Below are positions 26,263 to 35,041 of a stretch of DNA of 64,000 bases, piece by piece; the stretch's first letter is position 1; each line of letters begins with the position of its first letter. The translations under genes and the position numbers were made by a program. The stretch is from SYHX01 sp049317645. Lineage in GTDB: Bacteria > Bacteroidota > Bacteroidia > UBA7662. The notes beneath the pieces were generated by a model. That model was not told where the DNA came from. It saw only the letters and a list, made by a program, of their open reading frames with translations, and ran no database searches. Where the stretch lies: the NCBI GenBank assembly GCA_049317645.1, contig JBMOHV010000001.1:6661-70660 (forward strand). Direction: 5' to 3'.

Positions 26263-27378
26263 TTGCTATCCCTGGGATTTGACGCCAAAAGGGCCCTGTA
26301 CAATACTTCAGGTCTAGGCAATTATGCCCGGACCTTGCTGGGCAACCTGCTTGCACAATCCCCTGAGCATCAATACCACCTGTACGCCCCCGCTCGAAAA
26401 GATTCAGGGGTCAACCCTCGCATCGCAGCATTCCAACACCCATCGCAGCATCTTCACTTGGACTGCAGGTTGGGGGCCCATCTTCATCGCACATTGGGCA
26501 TGCGCAGCCAGGTTCTGCGAGACAGGGTCCAGGTTTATCACGGGCTGAGCAACGAAATTCCCTTGGACTTGGTGGGCAGCGGGGTCCAAACAATTCTGAC
26601 CGTTCATGACCTCCTGTTTATGGACCTACCACTTACCTATCCTTGGTTGGATCGTCAGATTTACCGGTTCAAAACCCAATCCGGTCTTGCCAAAGCCGAC
26701 CGGGTGGTGGCCATCAGCCAAACAACCCGCGATCGACTGGTCCATTATTTTCCACAAATCCAAAACCGCGTCGAGGTCATCTACCAACCTTGTGCCCCGG
26801 ATTATTACCAAGACCCTTGGGCCCAACCTACGGTCCACCCTTTCATCCCGGAAGAACCCTATTGGCTCTATGTGGGCCGTATCGAAGCCCGCAAAAACCT
26901 GCGAGGCATCCTCAAGGCTTTGAGAGCCCTGCCATCCCCTGAGCGCCTGCCCCTGGTCATCATCGGCCAAGGCGGCGCCGAGGCCGCTGCATGCCGCCAA
27001 ATGGGGAGTGCATGGGGGTTGGACCTCCGATGGATGGCCCAACCCAGCGGGAGCCTGCGACCCTGGTACCAACGAGCGACGGCCTTGGTCTACCCCTCGG
27101 TAGCCGAAGGTTTTGGTTTACCCGTGGCGGAAGCCCTGCTTTCCGGTTGCCCCGTCGTAACTTCGGAGAACACCTCCATGGCCGAATTCAGCGGATCCCA
27201 CGCCATCTTGGTCAACCCCAACGATACCGATTCCTTGATGATGGGATTGCAACAAAGCCAGGCCGCGGAATACGCATCCCTCGAAAGTCGCCAAAGAGCC
27301 CGACAAAGCATCCTTCAACTTTTGGATCCGTGCCTCCTGACCCAAAAATGGTTGGACCTCTATCAGCAAATGGCCTAA
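26263..27378 (+). CDS. family 4 glycosyltransferase
   Basis: This 371-residue GT-B enzyme shows an N-terminal acceptor domain (LGFDAKRALYNTSGLGNYAR) and a C-terminal nucleotide-sugar domain with YVGRIEARKNLRG and the EX7E motif in VYPSVAEGFGLPVAEALL. Donor and acceptor are unknown. The start is a TTG 6 bases after the yidC stop; there is no ATG nearby and this start gives the typical family N-terminus. It is probably the last gene of the pyrG-yidC transcript, so cell-surface glycan synthesis is a reasonable inference. Confidence 0.88.
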   Translation: MLSLGFDAKRALYNTSGLGNYARTLLGNLLAQSPEHQYHLYAPARKDSGVNPRIAAFQHPSQHLHLDCRLGAHLHRTLGMRSQVLRDRVQVYHGLSNEIPLDLVGSGVQTILTVHDLLFMDLPLTYPWLDRQIYRFKTQSGLAKADRVVAISQTTRDRLVHYFPQIQNRVEVIYQPCAPDYYQDPWAQPTVHPFIPEEPYWLYVGRIEARKNLRGILKALRALPSPERLPLVIIGQGGAEAAACRQMGSAWGLDLRWMAQPSGSLRPWYQRATALVYPSVAEGFGLPVAEALLSGCPVVTSENTSMAEFSGSHAILVNPNDTDSLMMGLQQSQAAEYASLESRQRARQSILQLLDPCLLTQKWLDLYQQMA

Positions 27379-27415
27379 ACCGCGTTGATAACCTAAGCCG
27401 AGCGCAATTCTTCGG

Positions 27416-27423
27416 TAAATTTG
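27416..27423 (+). promoter_or_regulatory. Bacteroidota -7 element (TAAATTTG) for the cytochrome/OB-fold/YceI operon
   Basis: TAAATTTG is an exact TAnnTTTG match, ending 4 bases before the ATG at 27428. The following three genes are separated by only 3 and 18 bases, so this element probably drives all of them. Confidence 0.6.
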
Positions 27424-27427
27424 TTCA

Positions 27428-27880
27428 ATGTCTCATCAGATAACCACCCGTCCCGTCTCAACATCCTTGTTAACGGTTTCCTTGGGGCTCTTGCTCCTGG
27501 TTGCGGGATGTCAACACGAATCCCTGGCTCCTCCCAACCTGGATCCAGACTATATAAGCAGCCCTTGTTCCCCGGATTCCGCGTATTTCGTCCGCGATGT
27601 TTTGCCCATCCTGGCCAGCAATTGCGCTGTCAGCGGTTGCCACGATGCCTCAACCCGAGCAGAAGGCGTTCGATTGGATCATTACCAGGCCGTCATTCAA
27701 ACAGCGGAAGTCCGGGCCGGAGATCCTGACAACAGCGAACTGTTCGAGGTTTGTGTGGAAACCAGCCCCGATAAACGCATGCCTCCTCCGCCCCGTTCAC
27801 CGCTCAGTCCGGGCCAGGTGGAAACCCTCCGTCGCTGGATCGCCCAAGGGGCCCGCAACAACCACTGCACCGACAATTAA
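27428..27880 (+). CDS. lipoprotein with a c-type cytochrome-like domain (CX4CH)
   Basis: This 150-residue protein has a signal peptide with lipobox LVAGC (Cys28) and one cytochrome-like domain. The segment VLPILASNCAVSGCHD contains Cys66, Cys71 and His72, that is C-x4-C-H rather than the standard C-x2-C-H. Met118 in KRMPPPP followed by LSPGQVETLRRWIAQGA resembles the distal ligand region of small cytochromes. If heme is attached, the ccmB/ccmC genes at 44.8-46.2 kb could serve it. Redox role is inferred only from the domain. Two further genes of the same operon encode an OB-fold protein and a YceI-like protein. Confidence 0.8.
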   Translation: MSHQITTRPVSTSLLTVSLGLLLLVAGCQHESLAPPNLDPDYISSPCSPDSAYFVRDVLPILASNCAVSGCHDASTRAEGVRLDHYQAVIQTAEVRAGDPDNSELFEVCVETSPDKRMPPPPRSPLSPGQVETLRRWIAQGARNNHCTDN

Positions 27881-27883
27881 ACC

Positions 27884-28309
27884 ATGAAAAATCGTCCCCT
27901 TTTGATTTTGTTTGCGGCCGTTCTCATGGCCATCGCCGTCGCCTACGCGTATTTTCGTTGGAACCAGGCCCCCGAATCGTTGGCCCAAAAAGACCCTGAT
28001 TTCCAAATCAAAGCCAACACGCTCTTGGAAGAATTTCAATCCAACAGCGCAAAGTCCCAACCCCTTTACCTCAATCGAATCCTTGAAATCGAGGGTCGTT
28101 GCGAATCCATCGAAAACCAAGGGGATTCCCTATTCTTTGTTTATATCGGTTCCCATAACGGCGCTTCGGTGCTGTGCCAACTCGAAAAGGGCCTCGACCC
28201 TCTGCCACCTGTTGGACAAAATTTACGATGCAAAGGCCTGTGCACCGGCTACGATGATTTGACGGGCGGTGCCTCCATGGACCGCTGCGTACTCGTCAAT
28301 TTCCCTTAA
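27884..28309 (+). CDS. membrane-anchored OB-fold (tRNA_anti-like) protein
   Basis: This 141-residue protein has an N-terminal membrane anchor or signal segment (about 5-25) and then an OB-like beta domain with EIEGRCESIE, SVLCQLE and LRCKGLCTGYDD. This matches the small OB-fold proteins annotated tRNA_anti-like in Bacteroidota. RNA or DNA binding is unlikely for an exported protein. It starts 3 bases after the cytochrome gene and shares its promoter. Function unknown. Confidence 0.7.
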   Translation: MKNRPLLILFAAVLMAIAVAYAYFRWNQAPESLAQKDPDFQIKANTLLEEFQSNSAKSQPLYLNRILEIEGRCESIENQGDSLFFVYIGSHNGASVLCQLEKGLDPLPPVGQNLRCKGLCTGYDDLTGGASMDRCVLVNFP

Positions 28310-28327
28310 ACCAATCCGATCGACCTC

Positions 28328-28903
28328 ATGAACCATTCCACGATTTCCACCTTTGCCTGCGCCTTCCTTCTTTTGGGCATCAGTACCACCGAATTGCTGG
28401 CTCAGAACAAATACATGACCCGGACCGGATCGGCCCATTTTGTGGCTGATGGAATCATCAAAGACGATGTCCAAGCCCGTAGCAATACCGTTACCGCGGT
28501 TCTGGATGCCTCCAACGGTCAGGTTCAGGCCCGCATTCCTGTCAACTCTTTTGTCTTTCGGAAGGCTTTAATGCAAGAGCATTTCAACGAGAACTACCTT
28601 GAGTCGCATCGTTTTCCGAATGCGAATTTCAAAGGCTCTATACAGGGCTGGAACGAGCAGATGCTCCAAAAATCCGGACCCCAAAAAATCCGATTTGTTG
28701 GAACCCTCGAGATTCACGGCGTCGCTCGCGATATCAGCGAGGCGGGCCTTTTGGAAGTCAACAACGGTCTCGTCCACTTGGAAACAGATTTCAAGGTGAT
28801 CGTTGCGGAATACGGCATCAAAGTACCGGCCCTGGTCCGTGACAAAGTCGCCAAGGAAGCCGACGTGCATATTCAAGGCAACTTGAAGGCCACCGCTCAG
28901 TAA
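28328..28903 (+). CDS. YceI-family periplasmic protein
   Basis: This 191-residue protein has a signal peptide ending in LLAQ and a YceI lipocalin-like domain. Recognisable elements are SNTVTAVLDASNGQVQARIPVNSFVFRK split across two strands, then FNENYLESHRFPNANFKG and GTLEIHGVARDI. Such proteins bind long lipid chains such as isoprenoids. It lies 18 bases after the OB-fold gene. In Bacteroidota the trio of cytochrome, OB-fold and YceI proteins is often accompanied by a beta-barrel protein; none is present here. Confidence 0.88.
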   Translation: MNHSTISTFACAFLLLGISTTELLAQNKYMTRTGSAHFVADGIIKDDVQARSNTVTAVLDASNGQVQARIPVNSFVFRKALMQEHFNENYLESHRFPNANFKGSIQGWNEQMLQKSGPQKIRFVGTLEIHGVARDISEAGLLEVNNGLVHLETDFKVIVAEYGIKVPALVRDKVAKEADVHIQGNLKATAQ

Positions 28904-28939
28904 CACATTACTTCGAATCGAGGGCCTTGGGCCGGGTTC

Positions 28940-30598
28940 CTACCTTAGGACCGCTGTCCGATGCCAGGGATTCCCGCTTGAAACATCGAATTCCACCGGG
29001 TTTAGGAGCCCCAAGGCATCGCCCAAAAAGGACGGGCCGCCAACAGCTAACACATTCCACATCCCCTCGCGACGTTCGACGGGCTGACCACCGGGGCGCA
29101 TTCGCTCCAGCAATTGACCTGCTTCATCCATGGTGGGTCGATGCTTTTTTCGGAAACTTTTGCGGTCCATCTGGGCCAACCTTTCCAATTCCTGCTGAAT
29201 GCGATGGGCCGATGCGCCCAGCGCAGGTCCCAACGAGGCATCGTTTTCGACCAAGGCCCGACGAAGCGGGTTGAGGAATTCTTCGACCCGGCTTTGGGTG
29301 GTTTCCGACTGACTCAACCAATCCGGAAGGGGATGGGCTCGTTCCTGCATTCGGTGACTCAGCCATTCGTCCAACAAGGCTTGGGCGTTTCGACCCAAAT
29401 CTGCCACGGACCATCCCAGTGCCTCCCAGGCCTGCCAATCCGACTCCAAAACGGTGGTAAGCGAAGGACGCAAAAATCGCAAGGGCATCTCCATGCCGTA
29501 TCGAGCAAACAAGGGCTGCAACAACGCCCAATAACCCTGCTCGGCCCCACCCCCCAACCAGGCCACGCCTGGCAAGACCGATTCTTGGTACAAGGGCCGG
29601 AGGGCCGCCCCCGGGCTGAAATGGGCCCATTGTTCTGCGCGGGCCTTTTCCAAATCCGCCTCGGTCTCGGGTCGCCTTCTTGTGGATTGGTCCAATACAA
29701 AAAACGGGTGTTCCCGTACATGAAAATCAATCCTGGACCCCGTCTGCTGATCCCATTCTTTTTGGGCCTGCTCAACCAATGCGGCGGCCAAGCCAGGATG
29801 GCTTACTTGATCCTCCCAAACCGGACTCAGGAGTTTTTTGAGGGACGCATCATCTCCGTCCACCACCAACAAAGGTGTTTCCAATGAATCAACTTCCTCC
29901 AACCATCCCCCTCGACCCAAAAGAGCATGCGCCAGTCGGCGGGTTGCCATGGACACCGACAGACCTTCCCGGTACGAGTCGCGCACCAAACCGATCACAC
30001 GTTCGGCATACGGAGCCTCCCCAAGCAATTCCCGGAGCCCTTGCAGGGTATCTTCCATCTTGGGTACCTCCAAGCGTCCAAAAGCATAGGGCCCGCGGAG
30101 GCCAGGCCATTCCAAGCGCCGACCCTTCACCTCACAGACCCCCAGTTCCTCTAGATCATGGTCCTCGGAACCCATCCAATAAATGGGCACCCACCGGTAT
30201 TCAGGGCAGGCGGCCTGCATGGAACGAGCCAACGCCAAGGTGCTCAGCATTTTGTGCAACCAATACGAAGGACCTCCCAACCAATTGGGTTGATGGGCCG
30301 TGGTAATCGCCACCCAGTTTTCTTCGGCCAAAAGGTCCAAGCCTGCGCTGCGAGGGTCGATACCGGACGCGATGTATTGTTTTTCGAGAGCCTTCCAAAG
30401 GACCGTTCTTTGCTCTGAACTGTACGATTTCAAACGACGGGCCGCTTGGCTTTGGAGACGATCGTAGGGGAATTCTTGGGTTCCCAACAACGGATTAAGC
30501 CCCTTGTTTTTTAACCAAGCAAGGGCGGTGGCCGATAGCCAGGACTCGGCCTCAAAGGCTCGCTGATGGATCGGGGACAGCACAGGCGACCAAGTCAA
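28940..30598 (-). CDS. bshC: bacillithiol biosynthesis cysteine-adding enzyme
   Basis: BshC adds cysteine to glucosaminyl-malate, the last step of bacillithiol synthesis. The 552-residue protein shows the Rossmann-like core signatures TTAHQPNWLGGPSYWLHK, YWMGSEDHDLEE and GVAWLGGGAEQGYW, and a C-terminal coiled-coil stretch (about 450-500). The start is uncertain: the TTG at 30598 overlaps rimO by 47 bases, and a GTG at 30583 is an alternative; no ATG is close. bshA and bshB are not in the window. It is the last gene of the ftsY-rimO-bshC run. Confidence 0.88.
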   Translation of the reverse strand: MTWSPVLSPIHQRAFEAESWLSATALAWLKNKGLNPLLGTQEFPYDRLQSQAARRLKSYSSEQRTVLWKALEKQYIASGIDPRSAGLDLLAEENWVAITTAHQPNWLGGPSYWLHKMLSTLALARSMQAACPEYRWVPIYWMGSEDHDLEELGVCEVKGRRLEWPGLRGPYAFGRLEVPKMEDTLQGLRELLGEAPYAERVIGLVRDSYREGLSVSMATRRLAHALLGRGGWLEEVDSLETPLLVVDGDDASLKKLLSPVWEDQVSHPGLAAALVEQAQKEWDQQTGSRIDFHVREHPFFVLDQSTRRRPETEADLEKARAEQWAHFSPGAALRPLYQESVLPGVAWLGGGAEQGYWALLQPLFARYGMEMPLRFLRPSLTTVLESDWQAWEALGWSVADLGRNAQALLDEWLSHRMQERAHPLPDWLSQSETTQSRVEEFLNPLRRALVENDASLGPALGASAHRIQQELERLAQMDRKSFRKKHRPTMDEAGQLLERMRPGGQPVERREGMWNVLAVGGPSFLGDALGLLNPVEFDVSSGNPWHRTAVLR

Positions 30599-31895
30599 AT
30601 TCCTCGGCTCGGGTCACGCGGACCTTCACCATACAGCCGGGTTTCCAATCGCCCGGGGCCTCCTTGGCCGGTATCAAAACTTCGTTATCCACTTCCGGCG
30701 AATCAAATTCGGTTCGCCCCACCCAATGGGTGGATTCCAAGCGATCCAAGAGGACCGTGAATTCACGTCCCACCTTGGCCTGGTTCCATTCAAGCGAAAT
30801 TCCCTGCTGCAATTCCATCAAATGATCGGCTCGTTGTTGCTTGGTCTCCACCGGCACATCGTCTTCCAGTAAATAGGCCGCCGTATTTTCTTCGTGCGAA
30901 TACATAAAAACTCCCAGGCGCTCAAAACGATGTTCTTGAACAAAATCACAGAGCTCCTGAAATTCCTCCTCGGTTTCACCGGGGAAGCCGACCATCATCG
31001 TGGTCCTCAAGTGAATGCCGGGGACGGCCGATCGGATATCGCGCACCAATTGATTCGTGGCCCTGGCCGAAATACCCCGACGCATCCGCTTGAGGACGCT
31101 GTCCGAGGCATGCTGCAGAGGCATATCCAAGTAAAGACATAGGTTTTCCCTTTCCCGAATCAAAGGCAGAATTTCCATAGGAAATTGCCCAGGGTAAGCG
31201 TATTGCAGGCGTATCCACGAGGCCCCGGACTCGGCCGAAAGGCGGTCCAACAAATGGGCCAATTCCCTTTGACCGGTCAAATCCAAGCCGTACCAGGTCA
31301 AATCCTGCGCGATCAAAACCAATTCACGGACCCCACCCGCCACCAGGTTTTGGGCTTCTTGTAACAAGGCAGGAACCGCAACCGATCGGTGCCCACCCCG
31401 CATGAGCGGTATCGCACAAAACGAGCAAGGCCGGTCGCAACCTTCCGCAATTTTGAGAAAAGCGGTGTGGGATGGCGTGCTAATTCGACGCTCTCCTAAC
31501 AATTCTTTGCGGTAATCCACCCCCAAGGATCGAACCAACGAAGGCAATTCCATGGTTCCAAACCAGGCATCAACCCCGGGGATTTCTTTTTCCAATTCGT
31601 TCCGATAGCGATGGGACAGGCAACCCATGACCACCAGTTTTCCGATGCGACCTTCTTGACGGGCCTCGGCGTAATGCAAAATCGTGTCGATGGATTCCTG
31701 CTTGGCGTTTTCAATAAATCCACAGGTATTAATAACCACCGTTTGATTCGGCGATGAATCCTTCGATCCCTCTTCCAGGACTTGGACCTCCCCCCCAACC
31801 AATTGGGTGGCGAGACGCTCGGAATCAACCGTGTTCTTGGAACAGCCCAAGGTAACAAGGCGTACCGGAGCGGGGCGATGGGCTTTGGTTTTCAC
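30552..31895 (-). CDS. rimO: ribosomal protein S12 methylthiotransferase
   Basis: RimO is a radical-SAM enzyme that methylthiolates an aspartate of ribosomal protein S12. The N-terminal UPF0004 domain carries LGCSKNTVDSE (Cys18), and the radical-SAM cluster motif is CDRPCSFC (CxxxCxxC), followed by the TRAM domain at the C-terminus. RimO rather than MiaB is indicated by the GCSKNTVDSE string and the 447-residue length. Translation starts at GTG, 20 bases after the ftsY stop, so it is probably co-transcribed with ftsY. Confidence 0.94.
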   Translation of the reverse strand: MKTKAHRPAPVRLVTLGCSKNTVDSERLATQLVGGEVQVLEEGSKDSSPNQTVVINTCGFIENAKQESIDTILHYAEARQEGRIGKLVVMGCLSHRYRNELEKEIPGVDAWFGTMELPSLVRSLGVDYRKELLGERRISTPSHTAFLKIAEGCDRPCSFCAIPLMRGGHRSVAVPALLQEAQNLVAGGVRELVLIAQDLTWYGLDLTGQRELAHLLDRLSAESGASWIRLQYAYPGQFPMEILPLIRERENLCLYLDMPLQHASDSVLKRMRRGISARATNQLVRDIRSAVPGIHLRTTMMVGFPGETEEEFQELCDFVQEHRFERLGVFMYSHEENTAAYLLEDDVPVETKQQRADHLMELQQGISLEWNQAKVGREFTVLLDRLESTHWVGRTEFDSPEVDNEVLIPAKEAPGDWKPGCMVKVRVTRAEEFDLVACAVPDPSASL

Positions 31896-31915
31896 GAATT
31901 CTGTCTTTGGTTGGG

Positions 31916-32899
31916 TTAGGCCTGATTTGCAGGGTCCGAAGACGCCTGGCCACCGAGCAACGCTTCCACAAAAGCCTCTTTATCAAAAACTTGAAGGTGA
32001 TCCATGCCTTCGCCAACCCCCACAAAACGAATGGGTATGCCGAATTCAGAACAGATACCCAAGGCAACACCGCCCTTGGCGGTTCCATCCAATTTGGTGA
32101 GAATCAAGCCCGTAACCGAGGTGGCCGCCGTGAATTGGCGGGCTTGCTCCAAAGCGTTTTGGCCGGTCGAGGCATCCAAGACCAGCCAAACATCGTGAGG
32201 AGCCCCCGGCATGGCCTTGTTCAAAACGGTGCGAATCTTGGTTAATTCGGCCATCAAGTGAGCTTTGTTATGCAAACGACCGGCCGTATCAATCAGTACC
32301 ACCTGAGCGGATGAAGCAATGGCCGAGCGCAGGGTATCAAAGGCCACCGATGCGGGATCCGAACCGCTCTGCTGGTGGACAACCCGAACGCCGGTGCGTT
32401 CCCCCCAGAGCAGCAATTGTTCCACGGCCGCTGCCCTAAAGGTATCCGCAGCTCCCATGACCACTTGCTGCCCGGCTTGTTTGAAACGCCAAGCTAATTT
32501 TCCAATGCTGGTCGTCTTGCCAACCCCGTTGACGCCCACCACCAAAACAACCCGAGGGGTCGGATTGGAAGCTGCATCGCTGTTGTTCCACTTCTGTTCC
32601 GGTTCCCCCAACAATTCCAGCATCCGCTCCCGCAGAAGGCCCTGCAAATCGGCTGGACGCAAATCCTTGCGACGGTCGATTTCACTTTGAAGGCCTTGCA
32701 TAATGCGTACCGTGGTCGCAACCCCCACATCGGCCGAGAGAAGTATTTCTTCCAGCTCTTCCAGCAATTCATCGTCAATCCGAGTTTTGCCGGTAACAAG
32801 GCGTACAATTTTTGAAAAAAAACCTTCTTTGGTCCTTTCCAGACCCTGAACCAAGGCTTCCTTCTCCTTGCGACCCTTGAGAAAATCAAAAAATCCCAT
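31916..32899 (-). CDS. ftsY: signal recognition particle receptor
   Basis: FtsY docks SRP-bound ribosomes at the membrane. The 327-residue protein has the NG domain only, with a short N-terminus (MGFFDFLKGRKEKE) and no long acidic A domain. The GTPase motifs are clear: GVNGVGKTTSIGKL, the DTAGRLHNK box and TKLDGTAKGG. The ATG at 32899 is preferred over an upstream in-frame start because it yields the family N-terminus. A hairpin terminator lies just upstream, separating it from the ribosomal protein genes; no clear TAnnTTTG element was found. Confidence 0.96.
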   Translation of the reverse strand: MGFFDFLKGRKEKEALVQGLERTKEGFFSKIVRLVTGKTRIDDELLEELEEILLSADVGVATTVRIMQGLQSEIDRRKDLRPADLQGLLRERMLELLGEPEQKWNNSDAASNPTPRVVLVVGVNGVGKTTSIGKLAWRFKQAGQQVVMGAADTFRAAAVEQLLLWGERTGVRVVHQQSGSDPASVAFDTLRSAIASSAQVVLIDTAGRLHNKAHLMAELTKIRTVLNKAMPGAPHDVWLVLDASTGQNALEQARQFTAATSVTGLILTKLDGTAKGGVALGICSEFGIPIRFVGVGEGMDHLQVFDKEAFVEALLGGQASSDPANQA

Positions 32900-32908
32900 A
32901 ATTAACAA

Positions 32909-32936
32909 AAAAGGCTTTCCATTAGGAAAGCCTTTT
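32909..32936 (-). terminator. intrinsic hairpin between the DUF4295 gene and ftsY
   Basis: A perfect 12-bp stem (AAAAGGCTTTCC against GGAAAGCCTTTT) encloses a 4-base ATTA loop and has A- and T-rich ends, so it can act in either direction. It lies after the rpmB-rpmG-DUF4295 operon and 10 bases before the ftsY start, so partial read-through into ftsY is likely. Confidence 0.8.
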
Positions 32937-32954
32937 CAACTTTTGAAGCGACGA

Positions 32955-33113
32955 TTAGCGAGAAAAAAAGTCCTTGACCTTGTCGGCCGTTAAAAACTCT
33001 TCGCGGAAGGTGTAGGCACCGGTTTTTTCGGAACGGCGTGCACGGATCACCTTGACGATTTTTTCTTGTTCGCTGGCTTCTTTTTTCAGGGTTGCTACTA
33101 CTTTCTTGGCCAT
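32955..33113 (-). CDS. DUF4295 small protein
   Basis: A 52-residue protein, MAKKVVATLKKEASEQ at its start, with EKTGAYTFREE in the middle and DKVKDFF near the end. This matches DUF4295, a short basic protein encoded directly after rpmB and rpmG in Bacteroidota, as here. The ribosomal-gene context and the 10 lysine or arginine residues in the first 30 suggest association with the ribosome, which is an inference. It ends just before a hairpin terminator. Confidence 0.88.
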   Translation of the reverse strand: MAKKVVATLKKEASEQEKIVKVIRARRSEKTGAYTFREEFLTADKVKDFFSR

Positions 33114-33163
33114 GATTCGATGTTTAGGGGTTTATCGTGGAGCAAAAACAAATGCCGAGTATC

Positions 33164-33346
33164 TTATTTGATTTCTTTGTGGACCGTCACCTTTTTGAGA
33201 ACCGGATTGTACTTCTTTCTTTCCATCCGATCGGGTGTGTTCTTTTTGTTCTTGGTGGTGATGTAGCGGGACATGCCGGGCATGCCGCTGGTTTTGTGCT
33301 CGGTGCATTCCAAAATGACCTGAATGCGATTACCTTTTTTGGCCAT
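33164..33346 (-). CDS. rpmG: 50S ribosomal protein L33
   Basis: This 60-residue basic protein has the L33 sequence pattern NRIQVILECTEHK, SRYITTKNKKNTPDR and KYNPVLKK. It lies between rpmB and the DUF4295 gene. The zinc-binding cysteine pairs found in some L33 forms are absent, with only one Cys, so this is the zinc-free type. Confidence 0.95.
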   Translation of the reverse strand: MAKKGNRIQVILECTEHKTSGMPGMSRYITTKNKKNTPDRMERKKYNPVLKKVTVHKEIK

Positions 33347-33396
33347 GACTGGGGGGATTGGATCGTTAAACGTTCAGTTGGTGTTGCGCTTCAGGC

Positions 33397-33630
33397 TTAG
33401 ATACGGCCTTTGGATAGAAAATCATGAATGACCTTGCCCATGCCGTTTTTGGCGATGGTGCGGATGGCCGAAGTGGATACCTTGAGGGTGATCCATTCGC
33501 CGGTTTCAGGAATGAAAAACTTTTTGAGTTGCAAATTCGGATTGAACCGACGCTTGGTTTTGACGTTGGAGTGGGAAACATGGTTGCCTTTGATGGCACG
33601 CTTTCCGGTTAAATCACAGACCTTGGACAT
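33397..33630 (-). CDS. rpmB: 50S ribosomal protein L28
   Basis: The 77-residue protein shows the L28 signatures CDLTGKRAIKGNHVSHSN, KTKRRFNPNLQ and STSAIRTIAKNG. It is the first gene of the rpmB-rpmG-DUF4295 operon. A TATCTTTG promoter element lies about 118 bases upstream on the same strand, leaving an unusually long leader for this genome. Confidence 0.96.
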   Translation of the reverse strand: MSKVCDLTGKRAIKGNHVSHSNVKTKRRFNPNLQLKKFFIPETGEWITLKVSTSAIRTIAKNGMGKVIHDFLSKGRI

Positions 33631-33748
33631 GGGGAGTTTTTTTGGTGTCCTTGACTTTGGAGGCTACTTTTGGGGCGACGACTTCCTGATACGCTGATCC
33701 AGAGAGTCCCTAAAAACCATCAAAAAAGCTCTTTCGATCAAGGGATTG

Positions 33749-33756
33749 CAAAGATA
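33749..33756 (-). promoter_or_regulatory. Bacteroidota -7 element (TATCTTTG, minus strand) for the rpmB operon
   Basis: The minus strand reads TATCTTTG, an exact TAnnTTTG match. It would give rpmB a leader of about 110 bases, in contrast to the very short leaders elsewhere in the window; I did not recognise a regulatory structure in that leader. Confidence 0.5.
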
Positions 33757-33799
33757 GGTTCTTTGGAGCGTTTTTCAGCCCTTTTTAGCCCAATTTACC

Positions 33800-35041
33800 A
33801 TGCCCAACAACCCCATGACCACTGCGCAGGCCCTGCACCTGGAACAAACCTACGGTGCCCAGAATTACCATCCGATTCCGGTGGTGATCAGCCGGGCCCA
33901 TGGTTGCAACGTCTGGGACCCGGAAGGACGGGAATACCTGGATTTTTTGTCGGCCTATTCGGCCGTGAACCAAGGCCATACCCACCCCCGATTGGTTAAA
34001 GTAATTACAGAACAAGCAAGCACTTTGACACTGACATCCAGGGCTTTTTATAACGACAAATTGGGCCTGTATTGCGAAACCATGTGCCGAATTTTTGGCT
34101 ACGATCGCTTGCTGCCCATGAACACAGGGGTGGAGGCGGCTGAGACATCGGTCAAATTGGCCAGACGCTGGGCCTACGAAGTCAAGGGCGTGGAGGCCGA
34201 CCGAGCCGAGGTCATTTTCCCGGAAGGGAATTTTTGGGGGCGGTCCTTGGGAGCGATTTCGGCCAGCTCCGACCCCGAATCCCGTGGCGGTTTTGGCCCC
34301 TTTGTCCCTGGTATGCGCCTGGTTCCCTACAACGATTTGCAAGCCCTTGAGGAAGCCTTGCAAAACCCCCGTGTTGCGGCCTTTATGGTCGAGCCCATCC
34401 AGGGAGAAGCCGGCGTTGTCCTTCCCGACCCTGGTTACCTCCAAGGAGTTCGGGAACTCTGCACCCGCTACCAGGTTCTCATGATCGCCGACGAAATCCA
34501 AACCGGCCTGGGACGTACCGGTGCCCTGTTGGCCTGCGACCACGAAGGGGTGCGCCCGGACTTGTTGGTTCTGGCCAAGGCACTGGGCGGAGGCATGTTA
34601 CCTGTTTCGGCCGTCTTGGGTTCGGACGAAGTCATGCTCCGCATTCGACCCGGTCAGCACGGTTCCACCTTTGGTGGCAATCCACTGGCTTGCGCTGTGG
34701 CCATGGAGGCGGTTCAAATTATCTTGGACGAAGACCTGGCCAACCATGCAGCCCATCGCGGCGAACAGCTCCACCGCGGTTTGATGGAATTGGTGACCGC
34801 CTTTCCGGTTCTTCAAGCCACCCGGGGCCAAGGCCTGTTGCGGGCCCTGGTCTTTGGGAATGAAGGCTCCGAAACTGCTTGGGATTTTTGTATGCTCCTC
34901 AAAGACCACGGACTTTTGGCCAAACCAACCCACGGACATATCGTTCGGCTTGCTCCCCCGCTGGTCATCAGCGAGCAACAAACCCAACAAGCCATCGAGA
35001 TTTTGGCGAAGTGCCTGTCCCAATTGCCTACTCAAGGATAG
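33800..35041 (+). CDS. rocD: ornithine--oxo-acid aminotransferase
   Basis: RocD transfers the delta-amino group of ornithine to 2-oxoglutarate, giving glutamate semialdehyde. The 413-residue class III aminotransferase has EREYLDFLSAYSAVNQGH-like residues near 45-65, NTGVEAAETSVKLAR, the cofactor Asp in IADEIQTGLGRTG and the PLP lysine in VLAKALGGGMLP. The N-terminus begins at the first ATG; no TAnnTTTG element was found nearby. The stop codon lies inside a 21-bp tandem duplication. Confidence 0.93.
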   Translation: MPNNPMTTAQALHLEQTYGAQNYHPIPVVISRAHGCNVWDPEGREYLDFLSAYSAVNQGHTHPRLVKVITEQASTLTLTSRAFYNDKLGLYCETMCRIFGYDRLLPMNTGVEAAETSVKLARRWAYEVKGVEADRAEVIFPEGNFWGRSLGAISASSDPESRGGFGPFVPGMRLVPYNDLQALEEALQNPRVAAFMVEPIQGEAGVVLPDPGYLQGVRELCTRYQVLMIADEIQTGLGRTGALLACDHEGVRPDLLVLAKALGGGMLPVSAVLGSDEVMLRIRPGQHGSTFGGNPLACAVAMEAVQIILDEDLANHAAHRGEQLHRGLMELVTAFPVLQATRGQGLLRALVFGNEGSETAWDFCMLLKDHGLLAKPTHGHIVRLAPPLVISEQQTQQAIEILAKCLSQLPTQG

